Shown: positions 9,012-17,814, numbered from the stretch's first letter. The stretch: DNA of 64,000 nucleotides from Nocardia sienata NBRC 100364 (GCF_001613205.1 NZ_BDBX01000003.1:1-64000); one strand, 5' to 3'. Translations and numbers: made by a program. The notes: generated from the sequence alone by a model not told the origin.

Positions 9012-9067
9012 CTGCGCGTGCGTTTCCGGTCTGGCTGCGGGCGCCGCCCACCTGCTGAAGTCGTTGT

Positions 9068-9922
9068 ATGACAATCGAAACAGGTTTGCTCGGCGCGCAT
9101 CTGCGGGAGCACGAGGTGAGTCCGGAGGCCGCCCGGCACGTCGAGGAGGCCGGGTACGGGACGCTGTGGCTGGACGCGTCACCGCCCGCGGACCTGGCGC
9201 TGGTGCAGCGACTGCTGGATGCCACGACCCGGCTGACCGTCGCGACGAGCGTGGTGAATGTGTGGACCGCCGACCCGGTGACGGTCGCGGCCTCCTACCA
9301 TCGCATCGAGGCGGCGCACCCGGAGCGGTTTCTTCTCGGCGTCGGTATCGGCCACCGGGAGATCGATACCGAGTACGCCGCGCCGTATGACACGCTCGTC
9401 TCCTACCTGGACGTGCTGAACGGCGCGCAGGTGCCCGCCGACCGGATCGTCCTGGCCGCGCTGGGCCCCCGAATGCTGCGACTGGCCCGCGACCGCACCG
9501 CGGGCACCGTCCCCTGCCTGGTTCCGCCCGCCCATACGCGCGGTGCCCGGGCAATCCTCGGTGCCGACCGTCTGCTGCTACCCGGACACTTCGCGGTGCT
9601 GGACGCCGATATCGAGCGGGCCCGTGCGACCGCCAGGTCCGGGCCACCGGGACAGGCGCTCGGGGTCACCAACTACGCCGCCAATCTGCGCCGGCTCGGC
9701 TACACCGGCCAGGACCTGACCGGCTCCGGCAGTGACGCGCTGATCGACGCGCTGACCGCGCACGGAGACGCCGCCACCGTCGCGGCGGGCCTCACCGCGC
9801 ATCTGGAGGCCGGGGCGAACCAGGTGGGCGTGTACCCGCTCGGCGCCGACCCGGTCGCCACCCTGCGCGATGTCGCGGACGCGTTCTTCGCGGTCCACAC
9901 GCCGCCCCGGCCCGGCGTGTGA
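9068..9922 (+). CDS. Luciferase-like (LLM class) F420-dependent oxidoreductase
   Basis: A 284-residue TIM-barrel protein of the bacterial-luciferase-like superfamily. The signs are EEAGYGTLWLDA at the N-terminus, then TRLTVATSVVNVWTADPVTVA and HPERFLLGVGIGH, the segments that form strands 2-4 and bind the flavin or F420 cofactor in the TIGR03620-type subgroup. In actinobacteria these usually use reduced F420. The ATG at 9068 has little Shine-Dalgarno sequence upstream. The gene is transcribed divergently from lysR across a shared operator, so it is likely the main LysR target. The substrate is not predictable. Confidence 0.82.
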   Translation: MTIETGLLGAHLREHEVSPEAARHVEEAGYGTLWLDASPPADLALVQRLLDATTRLTVATSVVNVWTADPVTVAASYHRIEAAHPERFLLGVGIGHREIDTEYAAPYDTLVSYLDVLNGAQVPADRIVLAALGPRMLRLARDRTAGTVPCLVPPAHTRGARAILGADRLLLPGHFAVLDADIERARATARSGPPGQALGVTNYAANLRRLGYTGQDLTGSGSDALIDALTAHGDAATVAAGLTAHLEAGANQVGVYPLGADPVATLRDVADAFFAVHTPPRPGV

Positions 9923-9956
9923 CCCGCGACGCGCGCGGTGCGCCGAGGCGCCGGGT

Positions 9957-10334
9957 TCACGACGTGTGGTCGCCTCTGTTCGACGTCGCGGTCACCGGAG
10001 TCGATTCCGCGTCGCAGTCCGGTCGCCAGGCCCGGGTCAGCAACATCAGCAGGTGCTGTTTCAACTGAGACGTTCGCGGATCGTCGGACCGTCGAGCGGC
10101 CGGCGCCGCACCGGTCATCCGTATGAACTCCTGCCGGGTGACTCCGAAATTCACGAAGAGTTCCTCGGCGGTAGGACCGCCGAACGGAGCCCAGCGGATC
10201 GCGAAGACGAGCACCGGCTTCGTCCCCGGAAGCAAGGATCTCGTGGCGTCCAGGGCAGCGCACTGCCGCAATGCGGTACGCACCCATGCGGTGGCAACGG
10301 AGAAGTCGGTGTGCGGCCGGTCAGGTGCGGGCAT
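9957..10334 (-). CDS. Small DUF3263-like protein
   Basis: A 125-residue soluble protein. The central stretch (LVFAIRWAPFGGPTAEELFV, then FGVTRQEFIRMTG) resembles the DUF3263 pattern, in which a W-rich helix precedes a helix-turn-helix-like ARERFGLS/TRYYQ segment. The similarity is weak and I infer only a possible small DNA-binding fold. The start ATG at 10334 overlaps the end of the upstream zinc-ribbon gene by 14 bases, so the two are co-transcribed and probably translationally coupled. Function unknown. Confidence 0.6.
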   Translation of the reverse strand: MPAPDRPHTDFSVATAWVRTALRQCAALDATRSLLPGTKPVLVFAIRWAPFGGPTAEELFVNFGVTRQEFIRMTGAAPAARRSDDPRTSQLKQHLLMLLTRAWRPDCDAESTPVTATSNRGDHTS

Positions 10335-10776
10335 GTTCGCCTCCGGAGCGGTCGGCGGTGCGGTGGCCGGGGGTATAGGTCTCGGCGGCGACCGTGAAAA
10401 CCGGGAATCTGCCGTCCTGGGGCCGCGGCCGGAAACGCACCCGCACCGGGCCGCCGGCGACCAGCGGAATGGTGCCCTCGATCGAGGTGTAGACCCACGG
10501 TCCTTCGTCGAGTTCGACCACGGCGACCGTCAGCGGCTTTGTCTCACCGCGCCCACCGATGACGCTCCGGTCCACCACCCGCCACGACAGGATCGAACCG
10601 GCGCCGCGGGAGGGCACCCATTCCAGGCTGTCGGAGGCGCAGGATGCGCAGTCCACGGTCAGCGGTGCGTACAGTCTGTCGCATCGTGCGCATCTGCGGA
10701 TCATCAAGATGTCTTCCCGGGGCGGAGCGCCTGCGTCACCGCTGGTGCCGGTGTGCTTCGGAGCAGAGGAATACAT
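10321..10776 (-). CDS. Zn-ribbon/OB-fold (DUF35-type) protein
   Basis: A 151-residue protein with a rubredoxin-like zinc ribbon (CARC at about residues 29-32 and CASC at 43-46) followed by an OB-fold domain carrying SILSWRVV and GPVRVRFRP. This is the ChsH2/DUF35 architecture, whose members usually bind acyl-CoA as partners of thiolases or MaoC hydratases. No thiolase lies beside it here. The start at 10776 gives a short acidic extension; an internal ATG just before IRRCARC (10704) and an upstream ATG at 10845 are alternatives. It overlaps the next gene. Confidence 0.75.
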   Translation of the reverse strand: MYSSAPKHTGTSGDAGAPPREDILMIRRCARCDRLYAPLTVDCASCASDSLEWVPSRGAGSILSWRVVDRSVIGGRGETKPLTVAVVELDEGPWVYTSIEGTIPLVAGGPVRVRFRPRPQDGRFPVFTVAAETYTPGHRTADRSGGEHART

Positions 10777-11117
10777 GGAGACCTGGACCTTCGCTGAGGG
10801 GGCCGACGGATTCCTCCAGCGTGCCCCGAGGGGAGTCGTCTCCATCACGGTCGAATGACCCGGGGTATACCTATTCGTGACGTGAAGCCCGTCACTTCTT
10901 GCCGGCCGGGGACCGTGTTGTTCGTGAGCTGTCGGGCGGCAGCCGCCGGCAGGGCCTCCAGGGCGGGCCGTCGAACGCGCGCGCACAGCACGGCGGCCGC
11001 GATTCCGGCCGACCCGGGGCCGACGGGCGGTGCGGGGCGGGTACGGAAGGACGCAGCACCCGTCGGATGATCGCGATCGAGTAGCCGCCGGCGCGCGGTC
11101 CGGTGGCCCTGGATCGT
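10777..11117. other. Intergenic stretch, no gene seen
   Basis: No frame shows recognisable protein sequence on either strand. A short inverted repeat (GTGACG 10877-10882 with CGTCAC 10890-10895) may be part of the promoter of the leftward zinc-ribbon gene, but I see no good -10/-35 pair. Confidence 0.4.
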
Positions 11118-11138
11118 GAGCGGTCGTCGGCTCCGCTC
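11118..11138 (-). terminator. Possible hairpin after tetR
   Basis: GAGCGG (11118-11123) and CCGCTC (11133-11138) form a 6-bp stem with a 9-base loop directly after the TAA stop of the tetR gene. There is no T-run, as usual in this GC range. Confidence 0.45.
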
Positions 11139-11753
11139 TTAAGGCTCGCGGTGGAACAGGGGCCCGGCGACCAGGGCTATCTGGGCGACGGCGTGGTCGA
11201 TGGTGCCCGCGGGCTGGAAAAGATGACTCAGTACGAGGCGTACCACCGCTTCGACCCGGGTGTCGATCTCGGTCTCGCTGAAGGTGTCGAGGCGGTACCG
11301 GGCGCGAAGGATGGCGGTGAACGCGGCGGTGGCCCGGCCCAGGACGGGTTCGGGTTCGGTCATCAGGGTGGGGAGCAAGGAGGTGTCGGCCCCGGAGCGG
11401 CCGGCCAGTACGGCCTTGAGCAAGGTGTTGTCGGCCGCGGTGCGCAGGGTGTACTCGGCGGCGGCGGTGATTCCGGTGAGGAGGTCGCCGGGCTCGGCGG
11501 TGACGGTTTCCGTGACGCCGGCGAGGAAGGAGTCGAGTTCCGCCGCGATGACGACCTCGGCCAGGTCCTGTTTGGTGCCGATCTCCTTGTAGAGCACAGG
11601 GCGGCTCACCCCGACCTCCTTGGCCACCCGGGACATGTTGACCGCGCCCCACCCCTCGGTGCAGACCAACTCGCGCGCGGTGTCGATCACCCGCTCCCGC
11701 AGTAGTCGGCGCATCTCGTTCTGGAAGTTCGGCGCGTCAGCCACGGCAATCAC
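11139..11753 (-). CDS. TetR-family regulator of the alkane hydroxylase locus
   Basis: A 204-residue TetR repressor. The helix-turn-helix is at about residues 20-65 (VIDTARELVCTEGWGAVNMS, then VAKEVGVSRPVLYKEIGTKQ), followed by an all-helical ligand domain. It starts with GTG at 11753 (a second GTG is three codons in). It is divergent from alkB, and an inverted repeat overlaps the predicted alkB -10 region. TetR regulators next to alkB-rubredoxin genes are common in Rhodococcus and Gordonia, where they are encoded downstream; here the gene is upstream and divergent. It probably represses alkB until a fatty-acid or alkane-derived effector appears. Confidence 0.88.
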   Translation of the reverse strand: MIAVADAPNFQNEMRRLLRERVIDTARELVCTEGWGAVNMSRVAKEVGVSRPVLYKEIGTKQDLAEVVIAAELDSFLAGVTETVTAEPGDLLTGITAAAEYTLRTAADNTLLKAVLAGRSGADTSLLPTLMTEPEPVLGRATAAFTAILRARYRLDTFSETEIDTRVEAVVRLVLSHLFQPAGTIDHAVAQIALVAGPLFHREP

Positions 11754-11782
11754 CTTACATCACATGTATGAATGTCCCGCTA

Positions 11783-11819
11783 TTGACAGATCGATGCAAT
11801 GTGTATGTAATAAATACAC
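11783..11819 (+). promoter_or_regulatory. alkB promoter with overlapping TetR operator
   Basis: TTGACA at 11783-11788 and TGTAAT at 11806-11811 are 17 bases apart, a good SigA-type promoter. GTGTAT (11801-11806) and ATACAC (11814-11819) form an inverted repeat with a 7-base spacer that overlaps the -10 element. A second small repeat (TACAT-CAC-ATGTA, 11756-11768) lies nearer tetR. The stretch is AT-rich compared with its surroundings. Repressor binding is inference. Confidence 0.65.
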
Positions 11820-11921
11820 TTATCGAAAAAGTGTAAACGGCCGGTGCCGGTGAGGTTGCGTCCCTGGGCCGACCGAGCGCCCGTCCGGAGCGGCGGCCGC
11901 ACGGAAGTGAGGAGGGCGACG

Positions 11922-13145
11922 ATGACGACGTCCGAGCAGAGTTCGCACGGCGAGGTGACACCGCAGTGGCGTGATCGAAAGCGTTACCTGTGGTTGTTCG
12001 GGCTGGTGGCACCCACCTCGCTCGGCCTGGCCTCGGTACTGGTGTGGGCGTTTCACCAATTGGGCTGGGATCGGTCGGCGGCGGTGTGGTGGTGGATCGG
12101 CCCACTGCTGGTCTATGTGCTGCTTCCGATCCTGGATGGGTTCTTCGGGCCGGACGGCCAGAATCCGCCCGAGGAGGTGATGGAGCAACTGGAGCACGAT
12201 CGTTACTACCGCTGGTGCGTCTACGCCTTCATCCCGTTCCAGCTGGCGAGCCTGGTGTTCGCCGCCTACCTGTGGACCGCGCCGGATCTGTCCTGGCTGG
12301 GAATCGAGGGCGGGCTCGGGGTGTGGTCGAAGATCGGGGTGGCACTGACCGTCGGTGTCATGGGTGGTGTAGGTATCAATACCGCCCACGAACTCGGTCA
12401 CAAGAAGGACGAGCTGGAACGCTGGCTGTCCAAGATCACGCTGGCGCAAACCGGCTACGGCCATTTCTACATCGAGCACAACCGCGGCCATCACGTCCGG
12501 GTAGCCACACCGGAGGACCCGGCCAGCGCCCGGTTCGCCGAAACGTTCTGGAGTTTCCTGCCGCGCAGCGTCTGGGGCGGACTGCGATCGGGATGGGCGC
12601 TGGAGCGAACGCGGTTGCAGCGTTCGGGCAAGGGGCCGTGGACCATCCGCAACGATGTGCTCAATGCCTGGGCGATGACCGTGGTGTTGTGGGGTGCGCT
12701 GGCCGTGCTGTTCGGACCGGGCGTGCTGCCGTTCCTGCTGCTCCAGGCCGTCTACGGATTCTCGCTACTCGAGACGGTGAACTACCTCGAGCACTACGGC
12801 CTGCTCCGGCAGCGCACGGAGTCGGGCCGGTACGTCCGGTGCACACCGGAGCACAGCTGGAACTCCGATCACATCGTCACCAATATCTTCCTCTTCCACC
12901 TGCAACGGCACAGCGACCATCATGCGGCGCCCACCCGGCGCTACCAGACGCTGCGCAGTATGGACGGCGCACCCGAACTGCCCGGTGGCTACGCGAGCAT
13001 GATCACTCTCGCCTACTTCCCGCCGCTGTGGCGGAAAGTGATGGACCATCGCGTGCTGGCCCACTACCGGGGCGATATCACGCGCGTGAACATCCAGCCG
13101 AGCAAGCGGCACCGAGTGCTCTCCCGATACGGGGTCGCGGGCTGA
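11922..13145 (+). CDS. alkB: Alkane 1-monooxygenase (AlkB)
   Basis: A 407-residue integral-membrane non-haem di-iron hydroxylase that converts n-alkanes to 1-alkanols. All histidine boxes are present: HELGHK (156-161), EHNRGHH (185-191), the AlkB-specific NYLEHYGL (286-293) and LQRHSDHH (326-333). About six membrane segments are visible, including the Trp-rich one near residues 56-70. The ATG at 11922 follows GGAGGG; the frame is open further upstream but without family similarity. The two rubredoxin genes follow with overlapping or near-overlapping starts, giving the electron path rubredoxin to AlkB. A rubredoxin reductase is not in the window. Confidence 0.97.
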   Translation: MTTSEQSSHGEVTPQWRDRKRYLWLFGLVAPTSLGLASVLVWAFHQLGWDRSAAVWWWIGPLLVYVLLPILDGFFGPDGQNPPEEVMEQLEHDRYYRWCVYAFIPFQLASLVFAAYLWTAPDLSWLGIEGGLGVWSKIGVALTVGVMGGVGINTAHELGHKKDELERWLSKITLAQTGYGHFYIEHNRGHHVRVATPEDPASARFAETFWSFLPRSVWGGLRSGWALERTRLQRSGKGPWTIRNDVLNAWAMTVVLWGALAVLFGPGVLPFLLLQAVYGFSLLETVNYLEHYGLLRQRTESGRYVRCTPEHSWNSDHIVTNIFLFHLQRHSDHHAAPTRRYQTLRSMDGAPELPGGYASMITLAYFPPLWRKVMDHRVLAHYRGDITRVNIQPSKRHRVLSRYGVAG

Positions 13146-13324
13146 TGGCCGCCTTCTCCTGCCCGGTGTGCGACTACCGCTACGACGAGACCACCGGCGC
13201 CCCGCGTGAAGGCTTTCCCGCGGGCACAGCGTGGTCGGCGGTTCCCGACGACTGGTGCTGCCCGGACTGCGGTGTGCGAGAAAAAATCGACTTCGAACCG
13301 GCCGTCGGCGAGGAAGGACAGTGA
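13145..13324 (+). CDS. rubA: Rubredoxin, first of two
   Basis: A 59-residue rubredoxin with the two iron-binding knuckles CPVC (residues 6-9) and CPDC (39-42) and the conserved PDDW segment between them. Its ATG overlaps the TGA of alkB (TGATG). It carries electrons from a rubredoxin reductase to AlkB. The spacing before the first knuckle and the additional Cys next to the second (DWCCPDCG) resemble AlkG1-type rubredoxins, which often cannot support alkane hydroxylation alone; that assignment is tentative. Confidence 0.95.
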   Translation: MAAFSCPVCDYRYDETTGAPREGFPAGTAWSAVPDDWCCPDCGVREKIDFEPAVGEEGQ

Positions 13325-13325
13325 T

Positions 13326-13511
13326 ATGACCACCGATTACAGATTGTTCCAGTGCGTGCAATGCGGTTTCGAATACGACGAAGCGCTCGGTTGGCCCGAG
13401 GACGGTATCGCGCCCGGCACCCGCTGGGACGATATTCCCGACGACTGGTCGTGCCCCGATTGTGGAGCGGCGAAAGCCGATTTCTTCATGGTCGAGGTGA
13501 ACCGCGCCTGA
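13326..13511 (+). CDS. rubB: Rubredoxin, second of two
   Basis: A 61-residue rubredoxin starting one base after the previous stop. Knuckles are CVQC (residues 10-13) and CPDC (43-46), with WDDIPDDW between. The sequence is closer to the AlkG2 type that transfers electrons directly to AlkB, an inference from its CxxCGFEYDE motif. It is the last gene of the alkB operon and converges with the PucR-type regulator only 13 bp away. Confidence 0.95.
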   Translation: MTTDYRLFQCVQCGFEYDEALGWPEDGIAPGTRWDDIPDDWSCPDCGAAKADFFMVEVNRA

Positions 13512-13524
13512 TCGAATCGGCAAC

Positions 13525-14811
13525 CTATTGCTTCGGCTCCGGCCGCTGGCCCGGCGGGCCGTACCAGTGGCACACCAGCAGGGCCAGCTCCACATCGAGC
13601 CGATCGGCGCCGATCGGCCGACCGCGTCGCGCGATGGCGCGCCCGACGCGGTATTTGACGGAGTTGGAATGCAGATTCAGCTCGGTGGCGGCGGCCTTGT
13701 AACTGGACCCGGTGCGCAGGAACACCCGTAGCGTGTCGCGCAGCCGGGCGTCGTTCTCATTGTCACCGGCCAGATCGCCGAGCACCTCGCTCATCCAGTA
13801 GCGGGCCTCCTCGACATCGGCGCCGAGCAAAGCCGCGGTCGTCAGACCGGGGTCGTCGGCGGCGACGACCCCGGGCGTGGGGAGCCCGCGTGCCAGGGCG
13901 ACGGAGCAGGCGCGCTGCGCGCTGCGGTGGGAGCGGCGGAAGCCGTCGACCCCGGCGGCGAAGGTGCCGATGGCGAGGTTCGGAGCGTCGCGGCGGGCGG
14001 ATACGTATTCCCGCACCGCGGCCACCAGACCCGCCCGCTCGGAGCGGTAGGGCAGCCACGCCCAGACACTGATCCGGTCGGCGGCGACAACCAGCGGGTT
14101 CGCGGCGGCACCGAGGGCTCCGGCCAGCTCGCGGACGAACCGCTGCAGGTTCGAAACCGCCTCGCTGTCGAGCTCGCTCTCGGAGCGCCAGAGGACGAGG
14201 GCGAGATGGTGCCAGCGCAGCGGGTAGCGGATCACCTCGGTCACCGCGTCGACATCGACGGCCCTGCTGCTGCCCAGCACCTCGCGTGCCCGCACCGCCC
14301 GGACGTTGTTCTGGCTTTCCAGCCATTGCTCGCGTTCATCGCTGTAGCTGCCGAGAACCTGTTCGGTGATGTGGTCGATGTATTCGAACAGCGTGGTGGT
14401 GACGCGTTCGACCACGCCGATCCGTTCGGTGAGGGGGATGGCCATCGTGTGCAGTTCGGCAAACACCATCTCGGTCAGCCGGCGCTGCCCGATCCGATAG
14501 GCGCGAGCCAGCGAGTGGGCCGGTACGCCTTGCTGAGCCAGGCGTCTGGCGTAGTCCACGGCGGCGGGCGCCGCCTGGATATCGGCGACAGGGAGGTGAT
14601 AGCGCAGGGCGTGCAGCGCGGTGGCTATATTCGCTTCGACGCTCTCACCGAGCAGGTCGCCGGTTTGCCGATCATGGCGCAGATCGGCGATGTCATCCTC
14701 GATGTAGGTGCGGATGGCCGCGCTGATCTCACCCACCCGTACATTCATCCGGGCGGCTGTCGCCGCGATGAAGCGGTCTGCGTACGCGGTGTCGTGACGT
14801 GCGGTCGTCAC
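13525..14811 (-). CDS. PucR/CdaR-type transcriptional regulator
   Basis: A 428-residue protein. The C-terminal 60 residues hold the PucR-type helix-turn-helix (LRDTLRVFLRTGSSYKAAAT, then ELNLHSNSVKYRVGRA), which lies at the end of the chain in this family. Upstream are a GGDEF-like central domain and an N-terminal helical region resembling RsbR/CdaR sensory domains. The start is GTG at 14811. It points towards the alkB operon end but is convergent with it, so control of alkane use is possible but not shown. The divergent neighbour is a broken acyl-CoA synthetase. Confidence 0.88.
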   Translation of the reverse strand: MTTARHDTAYADRFIAATAARMNVRVGEISAAIRTYIEDDIADLRHDRQTGDLLGESVEANIATALHALRYHLPVADIQAAPAAVDYARRLAQQGVPAHSLARAYRIGQRRLTEMVFAELHTMAIPLTERIGVVERVTTTLFEYIDHITEQVLGSYSDEREQWLESQNNVRAVRAREVLGSSRAVDVDAVTEVIRYPLRWHHLALVLWRSESELDSEAVSNLQRFVRELAGALGAAANPLVVAADRISVWAWLPYRSERAGLVAAVREYVSARRDAPNLAIGTFAAGVDGFRRSHRSAQRACSVALARGLPTPGVVAADDPGLTTAALLGADVEEARYWMSEVLGDLAGDNENDARLRDTLRVFLRTGSSYKAAATELNLHSNSVKYRVGRAIARRGRPIGADRLDVELALLVCHWYGPPGQRPEPKQ

Positions 14812-14978
14812 ACCGTCAACCGTACCTCCGTCCCGGCCGCGCCCAGGAACTGCGCATCCGCTTGTTTTCCGGAGACAAAGAGCACCGTGGACTTCATCGG
14901 CGCGCGACGGAGACCCGACGGCGGGGCATGCCTACCGTGAATGCACGACACCTGGACCACTGCCCCCGAGGATCATCT

Positions 14979-15929
14979 ATGAACCTTGCAGTACTCCCGG
15001 ACTGCCGTGCGGTCCTCGCTCCATACGCCGCGGCCGTCGCCGATGACAGCGCCGAACTGGACAATGCCGCGTTTCTGGACGCCGTGCGGCGGGCGACCAC
15101 TTCACTGCGCGCCGCCGGTGTATCGGCAGGCGATGTGCTCGCGGTCATGCTGCCCGACACCGCCGCCTTCGTCGTCACCCTCTTCGCCGCGTGGCGGGTT
15201 GGTGCCGCCGTCGCCCCGCTCGATCCGGCGCTACCCGCCGCAGAAGCCGGTCAGGGTGTGGCCCGTGCGGGCGCCCGGGTTCTGGTCGCCGCGCACGACT
15301 CGGCCCCGGCCGATCACGTCCACTCCATCGTGTGTCCCGACAGGTTCGCCGCAGCCGATCCCGACACTGCCGAGCCGGCGCGGGTGAGCGATGACGCCCC
15401 GGCACTGCTCGTTCACGTGGGAGGATCAGGGGACGATTCGAAGATCGCCGTGCTCGACCATATGAACTTCAACGCGCTGTGCCGATTGGCGATCGAGATC
15501 TTCGCACTCACCGGTGCCGACCACAGTCTGTCGATCCGGCCGCTGTCCCGTGTCGACGGCATCGTCCTGGGTATCTTGGCGCCGCTGCTCGCCGACGGTC
15601 GTGCCACCATCGCGGGCCCGTGCGATCCCGCGACATTCTTCGGCCGGATCGAGTCCACCGGCGCCACCTGTTTCGCGGCGACCCCGGCGATGTATCGGCA
15701 GCTGTGCGAGCTGCCCGCCGGGATACGGTCGCACATCTCGTCGGTGCGGATCGCCATCTGCAGTACAGCGCAGGCCGGCCCGGAACTGCGGACCGCGTTC
15801 GAGCATCGATACGGGATACCGATCGTGCACGATCACGGGCTGACCGACTTCCCGCCGCGGACCCGGCCGATCCGCCCACCGGCCCCCGGGACCCGGCCCC
15901 CCTCGATCTCCACATGCCGCGCCGGGTGA
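14979..15929 (+). pseudogene. Truncated acyl-CoA synthetase (ANL family)
   Basis: A 316-codon frame covering only the N-terminal part of an AMP-forming acyl-CoA ligase (normally 500-550 residues). Family segments are clear, for example DVLAVMLPDTAAFVVTLFAA and ATCFAATPAMYRQLCELP. However, the P-loop that should read TSGTTGxPKG is VGGSGDDSKI, and the sequence stops just after HDHGLTD, where the A5 motif and the whole C-terminal domain should follow. The last 25 codons are an unrelated proline-rich tail. Loss of both ATP loop and C-terminal domain argues for a dead gene. It is divergent from the PucR gene. Confidence 0.75.
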
Positions 15930-16211
15930 ACCGGGAGATCACCTGATTCACTTCGGGCCGCATCTCTACACCCAGGGTCGGCTGCGGTACCGGCCGGCCC
16001 GCCTGTGGCGGAACCGGACACGCACCCGCGATCTCCCCGCCGGGTGGTGCGGGTTCGCCTACGGTGGGCAGCACGCGTCAGGGATGCGGTGCGGCCGGGT
16101 TCGACGGCGCGCACCGCATCCGGCGACCAGGCGACTCGGATCGTGTATGCGCGAGTGTCGATCCTCCGAGTGAGCACCGTCGCCACTTTTCTCCGGCCTT
16201 CCTTGCTTGCT
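15930..16211. other. Intergenic stretch before the catalase promoter
   Basis: No frame continues the missing C-terminal half of the upstream ligase and no other protein is recognisable. The only structured element found is the stress-type promoter that follows at 16212. Confidence 0.4.
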
Positions 16212-16236
16212 GTTTCCCCGCCACAGTCCGGGGTAG
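16212..16236 (+). promoter_or_regulatory. Putative SigB/SigF-type promoter (GTTT-N15-GGGTAG)
   Basis: GTTT at 16212-16215 and GGGTAG at 16231-16236, spacer 15, ending 37 bp before the manganese catalase start. Mn catalase and hemerythrin genes are classic members of general-stress regulons in mycobacteria, which supports the call. Confidence 0.7.
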
Positions 16237-16273
16237 ACGACACGGACCACGGCGCCGACCTTGAGGAGCGCGA

Positions 16274-17164
16274 GTGTTCATCCACAACAAGGATCTGCAA
16301 TTCGAGGTGCGGGTGGAGCGCCCGGACCCGCGTTTCGCCACCCTGCTGCAGGAGCAGTTCGGTGGTGCGAACGGGGAGCTCAAAGCCGCGATGCAGTACT
16401 TCAGCCAGGCCTTCGTGCTGCGTCGCAAACATCCGAAGATGTACGACCTGTTCATGGATATCGCCACCGAGGAGTTCAGCCACCTCGAAATCGTCGGCAA
16501 TATGATCACGATGCTCCTGGACGGCCTCAACGACGACCTCAAGCAGGCCAACGAGCATTGTGACTGGATGCCGGTGGTCGCCTCGGCCGACGGAAAAGAA
16601 CACGCGATCCACCAGGTGGCGACCGATCCGCTGTTCCTCGCGCTGCGTGGCGGCGGACCCGATGTCGGCAACTCCGCCGGTGTGCCCTGGACCGGGGCCT
16701 ATGTCAACTCCAACGGCGAGCCGTCGGTGGATCTGCGCAGCAATCTCGCGGCGGAATCCCGCGCCAAGATCGTCTACGAATACCTGAAACAGTTCACCGA
16801 CGATCCGGGCGTGCAGGACACCCTCTCGTTCCTGATGTCGCGGGAGGTGGCGCACTTCCAGCAGTTCACTGCCGCTCTCAACGAACTGCCGGTCAATTTC
16901 CCGCCCGGCGCGCTGCCCGGCGACGACCGCTTCCAGAACATGGCTTTCAACATGTCCAACGGCGACGGCAGCGCCCGCGGACCGTGGAACGAAGGGCAGG
17001 GACCGTGGCCGGCCGGCGTGGAATGGGAATACGTCGCCGACCCGGTGCGTGACTGGCTGGGTACCGGTCACCGGGAAAACCGGGGTCCGGCCACCAACCC
17101 CGAGGGCAGCCCCGCGGTAGCGGGCAGTAAACCGTTCACCCACGAACAGCACGGGCCCGCCTGA
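16274..17164 (+). CDS. Manganese catalase (ferritin-like di-manganese)
   Basis: A 296-residue protein of the non-haem manganese catalase family (PF05067), which disproportionates hydrogen peroxide in the cytoplasm. The metal-binding carboxylate/His pattern is visible: GELKAAMQYFSQ (first Glu), ATEEFSHLEIV (Glu and His), AESRAKIVYEYL (third Glu), and REVAHFQQF (fourth Glu with His). A GTG start at 16274 follows TGAGGAG. The C-terminal region carries the PAGVEWEYVADP segment typical of the family. It forms an operon with hemerythrin 29 bp downstream and lies behind a stress-type promoter. Confidence 0.93.
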   Translation: MFIHNKDLQFEVRVERPDPRFATLLQEQFGGANGELKAAMQYFSQAFVLRRKHPKMYDLFMDIATEEFSHLEIVGNMITMLLDGLNDDLKQANEHCDWMPVVASADGKEHAIHQVATDPLFLALRGGGPDVGNSAGVPWTGAYVNSNGEPSVDLRSNLAAESRAKIVYEYLKQFTDDPGVQDTLSFLMSREVAHFQQFTAALNELPVNFPPGALPGDDRFQNMAFNMSNGDGSARGPWNEGQGPWPAGVEWEYVADPVRDWLGTGHRENRGPATNPEGSPAVAGSKPFTHEQHGPA

Positions 17165-17193
17165 ACCGCACCGGTGGGGCCAGGGAGCACATC

Positions 17194-17778
17194 ATGGACG
17201 CATTGACTTTCCTACGTGCCGACCACGAAAGCGTGCTCGGCATGATCGAATCACTCGAACGCGGCCGCGGCACCAGCGAAACCGAGCTGCGCAACCGCGG
17301 ACATCTGGCCACCAGCCTGGTGATCGCCGCCTCGCAGCACGAAGCGGTCGAGGAACAGTTCTTCTGGCCCGCGGTCCGCAAGATCCTGCCCGAGGGCGAC
17401 GAACTCGCCGATCACGGCCTCGACCAGGAGGAGTCGGGTAAACAACTGCTCCAGCAGATCGAGGACTCCGAAGCCGGAACACCGGAGTTCGAGCAGGCAC
17501 TGACCGATTTTCTCGTCGCGATGCGCGAGCACATCGAATACGAGCAGAATCAGGTGTGGCCGCGGTTCGCCGAGGTCGAGCCACCGGAGGAGATGGCCGA
17601 TCTCGGGGAGAAGATGGCGGCGGCCAAGAAGAAGGCACCCACCCGCCCCCACCCGAAAACCCCGTCCAGCCCGGCAGCTCAGAAGACCGCCGGGTTGGCG
17701 GCGGCCGCCACGGACAAAGTCCGCGATATGGCCGGCGGCCGGAAAACGGACGAACCGGCCGACCCACCCACTCCGTGA
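17194..17778 (+). CDS. Hemerythrin HHE-domain protein
   Basis: A 194-residue protein with an N-terminal hemerythrin-like four-helix domain (about residues 1-135). Iron ligand candidates are H11 in LRADHESV, then SQHEAVEEQFFWP, DHGLDQEE and REHIEYEQNQVWP. The C-terminal 55 residues are a lysine-, alanine- and proline-rich low-complexity tail. Such proteins sense or scavenge oxygen, NO or peroxide and often accompany catalases in stress regulons. It is the second gene behind the catalase, with a GGGAG ribosome site, and is followed at once by a strong hairpin. Confidence 0.92.
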   Translation: MDALTFLRADHESVLGMIESLERGRGTSETELRNRGHLATSLVIAASQHEAVEEQFFWPAVRKILPEGDELADHGLDQEESGKQLLQQIEDSEAGTPEFEQALTDFLVAMREHIEYEQNQVWPRFAEVEPPEEMADLGEKMAAAKKKAPTRPHPKTPSSPAAQKTAGLAAAATDKVRDMAGGRKTDEPADPPTP

Positions 17779-17781
17779 ACG

Positions 17782-17814
17782 CCGTCGGCCGCCGGTTCCT
17801 CCGGCGGCCGACGG
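17782..17814 (+). terminator. Strong hairpin terminator
   Basis: A perfect 14-bp stem, CCGTCGGCCGCCGG (17782-17795) pairing with CCGGCGGCCGACGG (17801-17814), with a TTCCT loop, 3 bases after the hemerythrin stop. No T-run follows, as usual for actinobacterial terminators. Confidence 0.85.

Noticed and set aside
10877..10895. Short inverted repeat GTGACG/CGTCAC as operator
   Set aside because: Only 6-bp arms and no adjacent regulator; I mention it only in the gap note.
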